From a bacterium (GTDB lineage Bacteria > Fidelibacterota > Marinisomatia > Marinisomatales > JAHJCW01), in the NCBI GenBank assembly GCA_030621275.1, contig JAUXHY010000112.1:1-5424 (forward strand): a stretch of DNA of 5,424 nt, read 5' to 3'. Position numbers and translations under genes: made by a program. Of the stretch, positions 1-5,424 are shown piece after piece (the stretch's first letter is position 1; each line of letters begins with the position of its first letter). The notes beneath the pieces were generated by a model. It did no database searches. It worked only from the letters and a program-made list of their open reading frames with translations, and was not told the origin of the DNA.

Positions 1-533
1 ATATATTTCTGGGACTTTTGGCACCAGTCTTCTGGAATGTTCTCCAACCATATCAACAAAAGAGAATATTGACATTATTTAATCCGGAGCTTGATCCATT
101 AGGAGCGGCATATCAAATAGTACAGAGTCAGACGGCAATTGGCTCAGGTGGATTATTTGGAAGAGGATGGATGCAAGGTACGCAAACACAATTAAAATTC
201 TTACCGGTACAAGAATCTGATTTTATTTTATCAGTAATTGGTGAAGAATTTGGATTCGTTGCAATATTTACAATATTTTTATTGTATGCTTTTATCTTAT
301 TCAAGATTATTCAATTTGCATCCATTGTAAAAGATCGTTTTACAAGTATAGTATTAATAGGCATTGCATCTATTACATTAGCTCAGGTATTTGTGAATTC
401 AGCTATGACAGTCGGATTAATTCCAGTAAAAGGTTTACCATTACCGTTTATTTCATATGGAGGATCATTTTTAGTATCTTCATTTATGATGATGGGGATA
501 GTATTGAATTTTGCATCACATTGGTCAGATTAA
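1..533 (+). CDS. rodA: RodA, peptidoglycan glycosyltransferase of the elongasome (SEDS family), C-terminal part
   Basis: This is the end of a SEDS-family membrane glycosyltransferase that polymerises lipid II into glycan strands together with a class B PBP during side-wall growth. The 5' end lies outside the window. The reading frame is open from base 3, and the TTG at 18 is an internal codon, not a start. Visible hallmarks are the large extracellular loop NPELDPLGAAYQIVQSQ, followed by GSGGLFGRGWMQGTQTQ, FLPVQESDFI and IGEEFGF. Two hydrophobic helices follow, then the C-terminal signature GLIPVKGLPLPFISYGGS and a last helix. The Asp at bases 93-95 (in LDPLG) aligns, from memory, with the catalytic Asp of RodA/FtsW. 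The QGTQ...FLP pattern favours RodA over FtsW. The usual GxGYQ reads GAAYQ here, a minor change. The stop is followed by a 132-bp gap, so this gene probably ends an upstream cell-wall operon. Confidence 0.93.
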   Translation, partial: IFLGLLAPVFWNVLQPYQQKRILTLFNPELDPLGAAYQIVQSQTAIGSGGLFGRGWMQGTQTQLKFLPVQESDFILSVIGEEFGFVAIFTIFLLYAFILFKIIQFASIVKDRFTSIVLIGIASITLAQVFVNSAMTVGLIPVKGLPLPFISYGGSFLVSSFMMMGIVLNFASHWSD

Positions 534-665
534 TGTAATATATTGTAGATGTATTGATAAAACAGTAAATTCAGCCCTCTCATTTGATGTATTGATTTCC
601 AATTTGTGTATTGTATGTAGATATGTGATGAGAAAAATATTTAACAAAATTTAAAGCAAGATTTT
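534..665. other. Intergenic gap between rodA and the glycogen-synthase-like gene; probable promoter region
   Basis: This is the only sizeable non-coding spacer in the window and the likeliest place for transcription of the downstream gene cluster to start. I found no match to the Bacteroidota TAnnTTTG element and no convincing -35/-10 pair at good spacing. The stretch is very AT-rich and contains repeated TGTATTG words. No stem-loop followed by a T-run was seen after the rodA stop, so read-through from rodA is possible. The regulatory role is inferred from position only. Confidence 0.4.
548..596 (+). repeat. 11-bp direct repeat GATGTATTGAT, two copies
   Basis: GATGTATTGAT occurs exactly at 548-558 and again at 586-596, 38 bp apart start to start. 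The core TGTATTG appears a third time at 607-613, and a near copy TATATTG lies at 539-545. The sequence is AT-rich, so chance is a real possibility. The location, within the only gap ahead of the gene cluster, would suit binding sites for a regulator. No function is demonstrated. Confidence 0.4.
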
Positions 666-1493
666 ATGTCAAAAAAATTATTCTATGTAACAACTGAAAT
701 GACACCATTCGCAAGTGTGTCGCCATTGGGCGATTTTTCAGTAGATATTCCATTAAAACTACAAGAGATGCAACATGACATTAGGACAATTGCTCCTAAA
801 TACGGGTTTATAAGTGAAAGGAAGTATATCCTCCGTGAGGTGATTAGATTACGAGATATTTCTCTAGAATTTGCTGGTGAAACAATCAGTACTTCAGCTA
901 AAAGTGCATTTATTCCAAAGACGAGAGTGCAAGTATATTTCCTTGAACATACAGAATGGTTTAAGCCATTGTCGAATTTGCTTTATAAATCTAAAAATGG
1001 TCGTATTCTAGGCGATAACGATATTCGTTCGGCATTTTTCAGTAATTCTGTTTTAGCAACATTACCTCATTTATTTTGGAGTCCTGATGTAATTCTCTGT
1101 AACGGTTGGCAATCAGCGCTAATTCCTGCTTTATACAAGCAAAAATTTGAAGGCGGTAAATTCTACAAAAAAATAAAGACTGTACAGCTGATTCATTGGC
1201 TTGATGAGTATCCCAAATTTAGTCGCGATGTTTACAAAAAAGTCGGAATTGAAATTCCAAAATCTTTAGATAAAAAAGAAATTAATGCCTATAGTATGTC
1301 GGCAGAATACGCCGATGCGATTATTCTGCTCAATCAACCTGGCAATGATATGAGTAAAGAATTGCTTAAAATAGATGGAATCAAAAAACATAAATCGAAA
1401 ATCCATACTATTGATATTGATTATACAGAATCCCCTGATTATTCTGAAGTAGCAATTAAGATAAACGAAGTTCTTGAGAAACTTTCCGATTAA
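666..1493 (+). CDS. Short glycogen/starch synthase-like protein (GT5 N-terminal domain only, probably non-catalytic)
   Basis: The 275-aa product matches the N-terminal Rossmann-like half of GT5 glycogen/starch synthases: an opening KLFYVTTEMTPFA (res. 4-16), IRTIAPKYGFI (39-49), DNDIRSAFFSNSVL (117-130), SPDVILCNGWQSALIPALYK (139-158) and TVQLIHWLDEYP (172-183). True synthases are about 470-500 aa and carry a second GT-B domain, which is absent. The ADP-glucose-binding KxGGLGD motif reads S17-V-S-P-L-G-D23, so both the Lys and the Gly pair are gone. The usual HxHDWH reads LCNGWQ (144-149). The protein resembles the ~270-aa 'glycogen/starch synthase' of Bacteroidota, so it is a family trait and not a fresh truncation. 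It has no signal peptide and is predicted cytosolic. The ATG start has only a weak AAGCAAG-like purine stretch upstream. It is 27 bp ahead of the lipoprotein gene and probably cotranscribed with it. Its actual role is unknown; a sugar-binding or regulatory role is inference. Confidence 0.82.
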   Translation: MSKKLFYVTTEMTPFASVSPLGDFSVDIPLKLQEMQHDIRTIAPKYGFISERKYILREVIRLRDISLEFAGETISTSAKSAFIPKTRVQVYFLEHTEWFKPLSNLLYKSKNGRILGDNDIRSAFFSNSVLATLPHLFWSPDVILCNGWQSALIPALYKQKFEGGKFYKKIKTVQLIHWLDEYPKFSRDVYKKVGIEIPKSLDKKEINAYSMSAEYADAIILLNQPGNDMSKELLKIDGIKKHKSKIHTIDIDYTESPDYSEVAIKINEVLEKLSD

Positions 1494-1520
1494 TCACTCG
1501 TAGTAACTTCGAATAATCTT

Positions 1521-2741
1521 ATGAAAAATAATATCTTTATTAGTATAATAATCATAATTACGTCTATCGTAATGTTCTTAAGCTGTACCGAAAATACAAT
1601 TCCGTACAATCTATCAAACTCTAACTTAAATATTGATACTATTACTGTTAGATCAATAGAAGGTGGCACATACTTAGCTCCTCCGTTGATGGGTAGTACA
1701 AATGGGTTATATTTTGGTAATACAGATGGTTTTAACAATTTGTTTTCTCTAATTCAATTCTCTTCTTTATCCTTAAGCGGTGCAATATGGACTTATAGTT
1801 TACTTGATACAGCGGTTACTATCGATAGTTTGGTTTTTACTTTTACTGCTACAGATGATACTTTATTTACAACTAGTGAATTTGAATTGTATTATTTTCC
1901 CGAGGGTGGAGATTCTCTTTTTAGTGAATTGGAGAGTAATTATTTAAATATTACTGAAACTGATGTAATTAACGGTGTTCCGATTGGTCGAAGTATTTTT
2001 ACTCAGGATGTACCTGATTCTACTGAGTCTGTATATCCTAAACTATCCTTTACTATTGAGAATAAAGATGCTATTATTAATTTCATAGCCGATACTACGG
2101 ACACTCAAAATAGAACATTTATGTTAAAGAATATTGATCCAATTGATAATTTTGTATCGGTACGTAGTAGGGAAACATCAGATTATCCCATAATAAATGT
2201 TCACTACCGAGTGAATGAAGATACATTACATAGCGTCTTTTTTCCTGTTAAGGATTTGACAATCGTGGAACCTCGCGAGTTAACTGATAATGATGTTAAC
2301 AATATTTCTGTTGGAAGAGCAACTGGATTAAAATCGATAATTCAATTTGATTTTAAAGATATACCGATAGACTCAGCTAATATGGTAATTAAATCAGCAG
2401 AATTAATTTTTAATTCAATCCCTGATATATCATTAGATAATTATGAAATCAGTGCCGGGATACTTGAAGATTCAATAGGTATTTCAAATTTTTGGGAAAT
2501 AGATGAAGACCAATATTCAGTAAACCAGGATGTACTAATGACCGGTACTTTTGAAGATAACCAATTGAAAATTGAGATTAGATCATTCTTACAAGGTATT
2601 AATACCGGTAGTTATAGTAATTTTGGACTTAAGTTATTCGGGAGTAATTATAGTGATCCTTTTCAATCGGCAAATCTAATATTTGATCCAAATAATTCAG
2701 ATAATAACCCATATCTTAAGATTGTATATGTTAAATTATAA
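1521..2741 (+). CDS. Lipoprotein with two DNRLRE/DUF4270-like beta-sandwich domains
   Basis: This 406-aa secreted lipoprotein has an N-terminal Lys, a hydrophobic stretch (res. 5-20) and a relaxed lipobox FLSC with the lipidated Cys at 22. The rest is Ser/Thr/Asp/Asn-rich with alternating hydrophobic strands and no catalytic motif. It appears to be two related halves. In res. ~60-230, GLYFGN...FSLIQFSSL leads to TIDSLVFTFT and ends in YPIINVHYR. In res. ~262-406, SVGRATGLKSIIQFDF leads to IKSAELIFN, WEIDEDQYS, IRSFLQG, FGLKLFG and ends in NPYLKIVYV. This order matches DNRLRE/CBM96-type sandwiches. The N-terminal DTITV...LMGS...FGN also recalls DUF4270 lipoproteins of Bacteroidota. It is probably anchored to the outer membrane. 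The ATG start lacks a Shine-Dalgarno sequence. The 3' end overlaps the barrel gene by 14 bp, which suggests coupled expression. The lipoprotein nature is firm and the family assignment moderate. Confidence 0.8.
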   Translation: MKNNIFISIIIIITSIVMFLSCTENTIPYNLSNSNLNIDTITVRSIEGGTYLAPPLMGSTNGLYFGNTDGFNNLFSLIQFSSLSLSGAIWTYSLLDTAVTIDSLVFTFTATDDTLFTTSEFELYYFPEGGDSLFSELESNYLNITETDVINGVPIGRSIFTQDVPDSTESVYPKLSFTIENKDAIINFIADTTDTQNRTFMLKNIDPIDNFVSVRSRETSDYPIINVHYRVNEDTLHSVFFPVKDLTIVEPRELTDNDVNNISVGRATGLKSIIQFDFKDIPIDSANMVIKSAELIFNSIPDISLDNYEISAGILEDSIGISNFWEIDEDQYSVNQDVLMTGTFEDNQLKIEIRSFLQGINTGSYSNFGLKLFGSNYSDPFQSANLIFDPNNSDNNPYLKIVYVKL

Positions 2742-3999
2742 TAAAGTAATTGTTTTACTAATATTTTTATGTTCAACTCTATTCAGCCAAAGTTTATTGA
2801 ACGGATACGGATTTGGAAAAAAAATAGCTATATATGATGCGGCATCACTGGGAATTTCTTCAACCGGATTATTGCCTTCATTTAAGAAAGATGTATCGCT
2901 ACAAAATCCATCTACTTGGAAAAATTTGAATTTTACATATTTCACTGTAACTTATCAGGTCGAACAAAAAACAGTTTTAGATAATATTATAAATAGCACT
3001 TCTAATCTTGGATATGCACAGTTTATTGTTCCTATCAAAAATAAATATGCATTTGGCCTCGGTATTCATCCGTATTATGATCAGTATTTACAATTAGATG
3101 GTGAAGATGAGAATGAGTACATTGCTTTTGGCGATACAATAACAACACATCATTCATATAGTAGTTTTGGTGGAATTACAGCATTTAATATATCAATAGC
3201 TGGGAATATTGCTAAAAACTTTAATGTTGCCATTTCATTTGATTATTTATATGGATCAGCCCGTCAACAAACGATTTTTTCTTTAGATGATTTAGATTAT
3301 TATTCTCAACAGAGACATATTTACACAGGTAGTTTGGCTAAATTATATTTCAATAGTGACATATTATCAATTTGGAATGTTCCACTTAATTTATACTTTG
3401 GATTAGGTTTCCCCGTTCAATCAATTTCTGTTAAATCTTATTATCATAAGCCATTTGAAGATTCCAATGATTCCGGTGCGCAAGATAATTCCGACTTCCC
3501 ATTATTATCGGATACAATCTATCCAAAAGAAGTGAATACAAAGAATGCATCAGCGCCGTATGAATATCAATTTGGATTCGATTATAATTTCCATAAAGAA
3601 TTTAGCGTACTTGGTGAATTTTCAAGATGGGAGGACAAAGAAAATATTGGTGTAAGTTTTTCCGAATTAAATGATCAAATTCAATCAATAGATCATTACA
3701 ATATAGGTATTATAAGATTTGTTCCAAGATTACCTAAAAATATTCTTGATAGGTTTAACTTTAAAATTGGAGCATACTCTAATAAAATTGAACTGGTAAA
3801 TTCTGAAAAAGTTATAAATGAGTATGGCATTTCTACAGGACTTAGTTTTAACTTCGGCGTCACAAAAAATCAAGTTGATTTTTCATATTCTATTGGCAAA
3901 AGAGAAGGATTATTTAATATTGGTTATGAAAATATTCAAAAATTTAGTGTTGGAATCACAGTAGGAGATATTTGGTTTGTAAAAAGGAGGACTCAGTAA
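2728..3999 (+). CDS. FadL-like beta-barrel outer membrane protein of unknown substrate
   Basis: This 423-aa protein has a signal peptide: MLNYNK, hydrophobic core res. 7-19, then LFSQ with likely cleavage near 20/21. The rest is many short amphipathic strands rich in Tyr, Phe and Gly, typical of a barrel. Landmarks are NGYGFG (25-30), QNPSTW (59-64), FGLGIHPYY (109-117), FDYLYGS (171-177), an acidic/Asn-rich probable surface loop (~241-277), EYGISTGLSFNFG (365-377), GKREG (390-394) and a final FSVGITVGDIWFVKR (406-420). From memory these follow the ~400-aa Bacteroidota OMP family that opens with a YGxG and 'NPAS' motif and closes with a WFxKRK-like strand, distantly FadL/PorV-like. The substrate is unknown. 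I chose ATG 2728 because it begins directly at the signal peptide; ATG 2683 in the same frame would add 15 residues ahead of it and overlap the lipoprotein gene by 59 bp. The stop overlaps the next start by 1 base. Confidence 0.82.
   Translation: MLNYNKVIVLLIFLCSTLFSQSLLNGYGFGKKIAIYDAASLGISSTGLLPSFKKDVSLQNPSTWKNLNFTYFTVTYQVEQKTVLDNIINSTSNLGYAQFIVPIKNKYAFGLGIHPYYDQYLQLDGEDENEYIAFGDTITTHHSYSSFGGITAFNISIAGNIAKNFNVAISFDYLYGSARQQTIFSLDDLDYYSQQRHIYTGSLAKLYFNSDILSIWNVPLNLYFGLGFPVQSISVKSYYHKPFEDSNDSGAQDNSDFPLLSDTIYPKEVNTKNASAPYEYQFGFDYNFHKEFSVLGEFSRWEDKENIGVSFSELNDQIQSIDHYNIGIIRFVPRLPKNILDRFNFKIGAYSNKIELVNSEKVINEYGISTGLSFNFGVTKNQVDFSYSIGKREGLFNIGYENIQKFSVGITVGDIWFVKRRTQ
3985..3990 (+). promoter_or_regulatory. 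Strong Shine-Dalgarno site AGGAGG of the TPR lipoprotein gene
   Basis: A perfect AGGAGG lies 8 bp before ATG 3999, inside the last codons of the barrel gene. It fixes the start at 3999 rather than the in-frame TTG at 3972. The TAATG junction at 3997-4001 makes stop and start share one base, a classic arrangement for translational coupling. Confidence 0.85.
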
Positions 4000-5276
4000 T
4001 GGTTAAAAAAGGATTATCATTCAAATTATTTTTAGTAGCAATATCCGCATTTATTATCAGCATGTGTGTTCCACCGGGACCATCGGCAGCGGATATAGCT
4101 GAAAAGGCACGTATAGATTCTGTAAAAAATGTACGCTGTCCACGATTAATGAGTAGCGCAGCGGAATATTACCATGCCCGCGATTGGGAAGCGACTGTGC
4201 GTGTTTACAGTGAGGTTGTTGATTTGGGATGCGATGAATGGGATGCAACATTTGCACCACCGGAAGAAATTTATCAATACTATGGAATTGCTTATGAGCA
4301 AATGGGTAAATATGATAGCTCAGAATATGTTTTACTGAAAGGTGTAGAAAAGATTCCGAACAATATTGATTTAAGAACACGTTTGGCATACGCTTACAAA
4401 CGTCAGGGTAAGACTGATCAGGAGATCGTAGAATACGAACGAATACTTGATGAACTTGATCCGCGAAATGTAAGAGTAATGACAGAATTAGCTTCATTAT
4501 ATCGCAAAGAAGGAAGATATGAAGAGCAAATTCGAGTTTTACAAAAATTAATTGATATTGACCCAACCAACGAAGCAGCAATTGCCGATTTAGCTGCGTC
4601 ATTTGAGAGGACTGGAAAAGACCCTCTCGAACTTTATTTGGACAAATATAATAATAATCCATCTGGGACAAACGGTGTTCAATTAGCGGATGCTTATATA
4701 CAAAATAATCGTACTGGAGAAGCAATTGATGTTTTGAAAGCAGTTAGCAGAAAAGAACCGAATAATAAAATAATTTTTATTAAGCTTGGTGATGCATATG
4801 TTTTAAATGAAGAATTTTCAAATGCTTCAATTGCTTTGGAACAAGCATATAAACTTGATTCGCGTGATTATCAAACTGCAATTAGAATTTGTGAAGTAAA
4901 TTCTGAATTAGGAAATTTTGGTAAGGCAATTTCTTGGGCAGAAAAAGCAATTAAAGGTTCAAAATCGTCAGGTGAAGCTTTAGGTGCAAAAGGCGATGTA
5001 TATTACAACGCATTCCATACTTGTCGTACACCGGAAGTATCCCGCGATGATCGTATCGTAGCACGTTTGGCATATAAATATTATACTCAAGCCGAGAGAA
5101 AAGGGTACAGAAATATTTCTGGTTCTAAAAACTGGTTAAAAGATAATGAGGTATTATTTACAAAAAGCGATTGGTTTATGTTAAATACAAGTCAAAAATC
5201 TGCCGGCTATGCTACTGTAAAAACATCTTGCTATAGTTGGGTGCCTGAGAGACTTTATAAAGATTCAAGCTGGTAA
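3999..5276 (+). CDS. TPR-repeat lipoprotein, periplasmic scaffold candidate
   Basis: This 425-aa protein has a basic N-terminus, a hydrophobic segment (res. 8-22) and a candidate lipid-anchor Cys23 in IISMC. Met at -1 is unusual for a lipobox, so it could also be a plain secreted or anchored protein. A Pro/Gly/Ala stretch follows, then about eight tandem TPR units at roughly 55-88, 91-123, 124-157, 158-191, 192-223, 224-256, 257-290 and 291-322. The clearest are [20 protein letters not shown] and [21 protein letters not shown] ninth divergent helical pair ([15 protein letters not shown]...[15 protein letters not shown]) leads into a non-repeat tail (~370-425) with conserved-looking aromatics. 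Besides Cys23 there are Cys47, 78, 298, 342 and 411, unusually many for a periplasmic TPR protein. TPRs bind partner proteins; here the likeliest partner is the barrel encoded just upstream, with which it shares a 1-base overlap. That partnership is inference. glyA follows after 11 bp. Confidence 0.85.
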   Translation: MVKKGLSFKLFLVAISAFIISMCVPPGPSAADIAEKARIDSVKNVRCPRLMSSAAEYYHARDWEATVRVYSEVVDLGCDEWDATFAPPEEIYQYYGIAYEQMGKYDSSEYVLLKGVEKIPNNIDLRTRLAYAYKRQGKTDQEIVEYERILDELDPRNVRVMTELASLYRKEGRYEEQIRVLQKLIDIDPTNEAAIADLAASFERTGKDPLELYLDKYNNNPSGTNGVQLADAYIQNNRTGEAIDVLKAVSRKEPNNKIIFIKLGDAYVLNEEFSNASIALEQAYKLDSRDYQTAIRICEVNSELGNFGKAISWAEKAIKGSKSSGEALGAKGDVYYNAFHTCRTPEVSRDDRIVARLAYKYYTQAERKGYRNISGSKNWLKDNEVLFTKSDWFMLNTSQKSAGYATVKTSCYSWVPERLYKDSSW

Positions 5277-5277
5277 T

Positions 5278-5283
5278 AGGAGG
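5278..5283 (+). promoter_or_regulatory. Shine-Dalgarno site AGGAGG of glyA
   Basis: A perfect AGGAGG starts two bases after the stop of the TPR gene and sits 4 bp ahead of TTG 5288. The spacing is short, but no ATG or GTG lies nearby in the glyA frame, so it supports the TTG as the true start. Confidence 0.75.
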
Positions 5284-5287
5284 TACT

Positions 5288-5424
5288 TTGTCGTATATAA
5301 AACAAACCGATACCGAACTATTTGAGATAATTGGTCGGGAAGAAAGTAGGGAGCACAATACTTTAGAATTAATTGCTTCTGAAAACTTTGTTAGTTACTC
5401 AGTTCTTGAGACAGCCGGTGGAGT
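5288..5424 (+). CDS. glyA: Serine hydroxymethyltransferase, N-terminal fragment
   Basis: This is the first 45 codons of the PLP enzyme that interconverts serine and glycine, passing the one-carbon unit to tetrahydrofolate. The gene runs off the window. The translation from TTG 5288 gives [18 protein letters not shown] followed by [11 protein letters not shown], the near-invariant N-terminal signature of SHMT (E. coli: ELIASENYTS). The Ser of ASENF (res. 31) corresponds to a substrate-carboxylate-contacting Ser in E. coli. The PLP lysine lies beyond the window and cannot be checked. The N-terminus has the usual family length, which supports the TTG start and its AGGAGG site. The gap to the TPR gene is 11 bp, so glyA is probably cotranscribed with the envelope genes; a metabolic link between them is not evident. 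Confidence 0.92.
   Translation, partial: MSYIKQTDTELFEIIGREESREHNTLELIASENFVSYSVLETAGG

Noticed and set aside
18..20. TTG 18 as start of the first gene
   Set aside because: The frame is open upstream to the window edge, and the protein is clearly the C-terminal part of RodA, so this is an internal Leu codon.
534..600. Intrinsic terminator after rodA
   Set aside because: No GC-containing stem-loop followed by a T-run could be found by eye.
593..623. Possible sigma-70 promoter (TTGATT with TATGTA or TAGATA)
   Set aside because: The -10 candidates match only about half of the consensus at poor spacing (15 or 19 bp), which is not better than chance in such AT-rich DNA.
1490..1738. 82-aa minus-strand frame over the start of the lipoprotein gene
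   Set aside because: Antisense to the signal peptide region. Its hydrophobic run mirrors the AT-rich codons of the lipoprotein leader.
2683..2727. Upstream ATG 2683 as start of the barrel protein
   Set aside because: It would put 15 extra residues before the signal peptide and lengthen the overlap with the lipoprotein gene. ATG 2728 gives a standard leader.
2736..2945. 69-aa minus-strand frame over the start of the barrel gene
   Set aside because: Antisense to the signal peptide and N-terminus of a well-supported gene, with no independent evidence of coding.
3972..3998. TTG 3972 as start of the TPR gene
   Set aside because: The AGGAGG at 3985-3990 would lie inside the coding region. ATG 3999 has ideal spacing and a normal lipoprotein leader.
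4057..4725. 222-aa open frame on the minus strand, inside the TPR gene
   Set aside because: It is fully antisense to a clear TPR protein, its translation is His/Leu/Gln-rich with no recognisable domain, and no ribosome site was seen. It is a shadow of codon usage on the + strand.

Overview
The window is an AT-rich, single-strand stretch of a bacterial chromosome. The gene content points to the Bacteroidota/Chlorobiota/Ignavibacteria group: a short glycogen-synthase-like protein, a relaxed-lipobox lipoprotein, a FadL-like outer membrane protein and a TPR lipoprotein. Two genes have perfect AGGAGG ribosome binding sites. These are uncommon in core Bacteroidia and Flavobacteriia, so an Ignavibacteria/Kapabacteria-like or Chlorobi-side lineage fits better. 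This assignment comes from protein style and gene order, not from a database search.

Layout, all on the + strand: (1) 1-533, the C-terminal end of the cell-wall polymerase RodA, cut by the window edge. (2) 534-665, a 132-bp non-coding gap with an 11-bp direct repeat, the only spacer large enough to hold a promoter. (3) 666-1493, a 275-aa protein made only of the N-terminal domain of GT5 glycogen/starch synthases, with key glucosyl-nucleotide motifs altered. (4) 1521-2741, a lipoprotein that looks like two copies of a DNRLRE/DUF4270-like beta-sandwich. (5) 2728-3999, a beta-barrel outer membrane protein with a signal peptide. (6) 3999-5276, a TPR-rich lipoprotein. (7) 5288-5424, the start of glyA (serine hydroxymethyltransferase), cut by the window edge.

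Genes 3 to 7 have spacings of +27, -14, -1 and +11 bp and probably form one transcription unit, or two if an unseen promoter lies inside. Three consecutive products (lipoprotein, barrel, TPR lipoprotein) are predicted to reach the outer membrane or periplasm, with a cytosolic sugar-synthase-like protein in front and a one-carbon enzyme behind. The most noteworthy point is the pairing of an apparently catalytically degenerate, half-length glycogen-synthase-like protein with envelope proteins. As I recall, a similar short protein sits next to a DUF4270 lipoprotein in Bacteroidota, so this may be an old conserved arrangement of unknown function. I see no mobile elements, CRISPR arrays, RNA genes or convincing intrinsic terminators.
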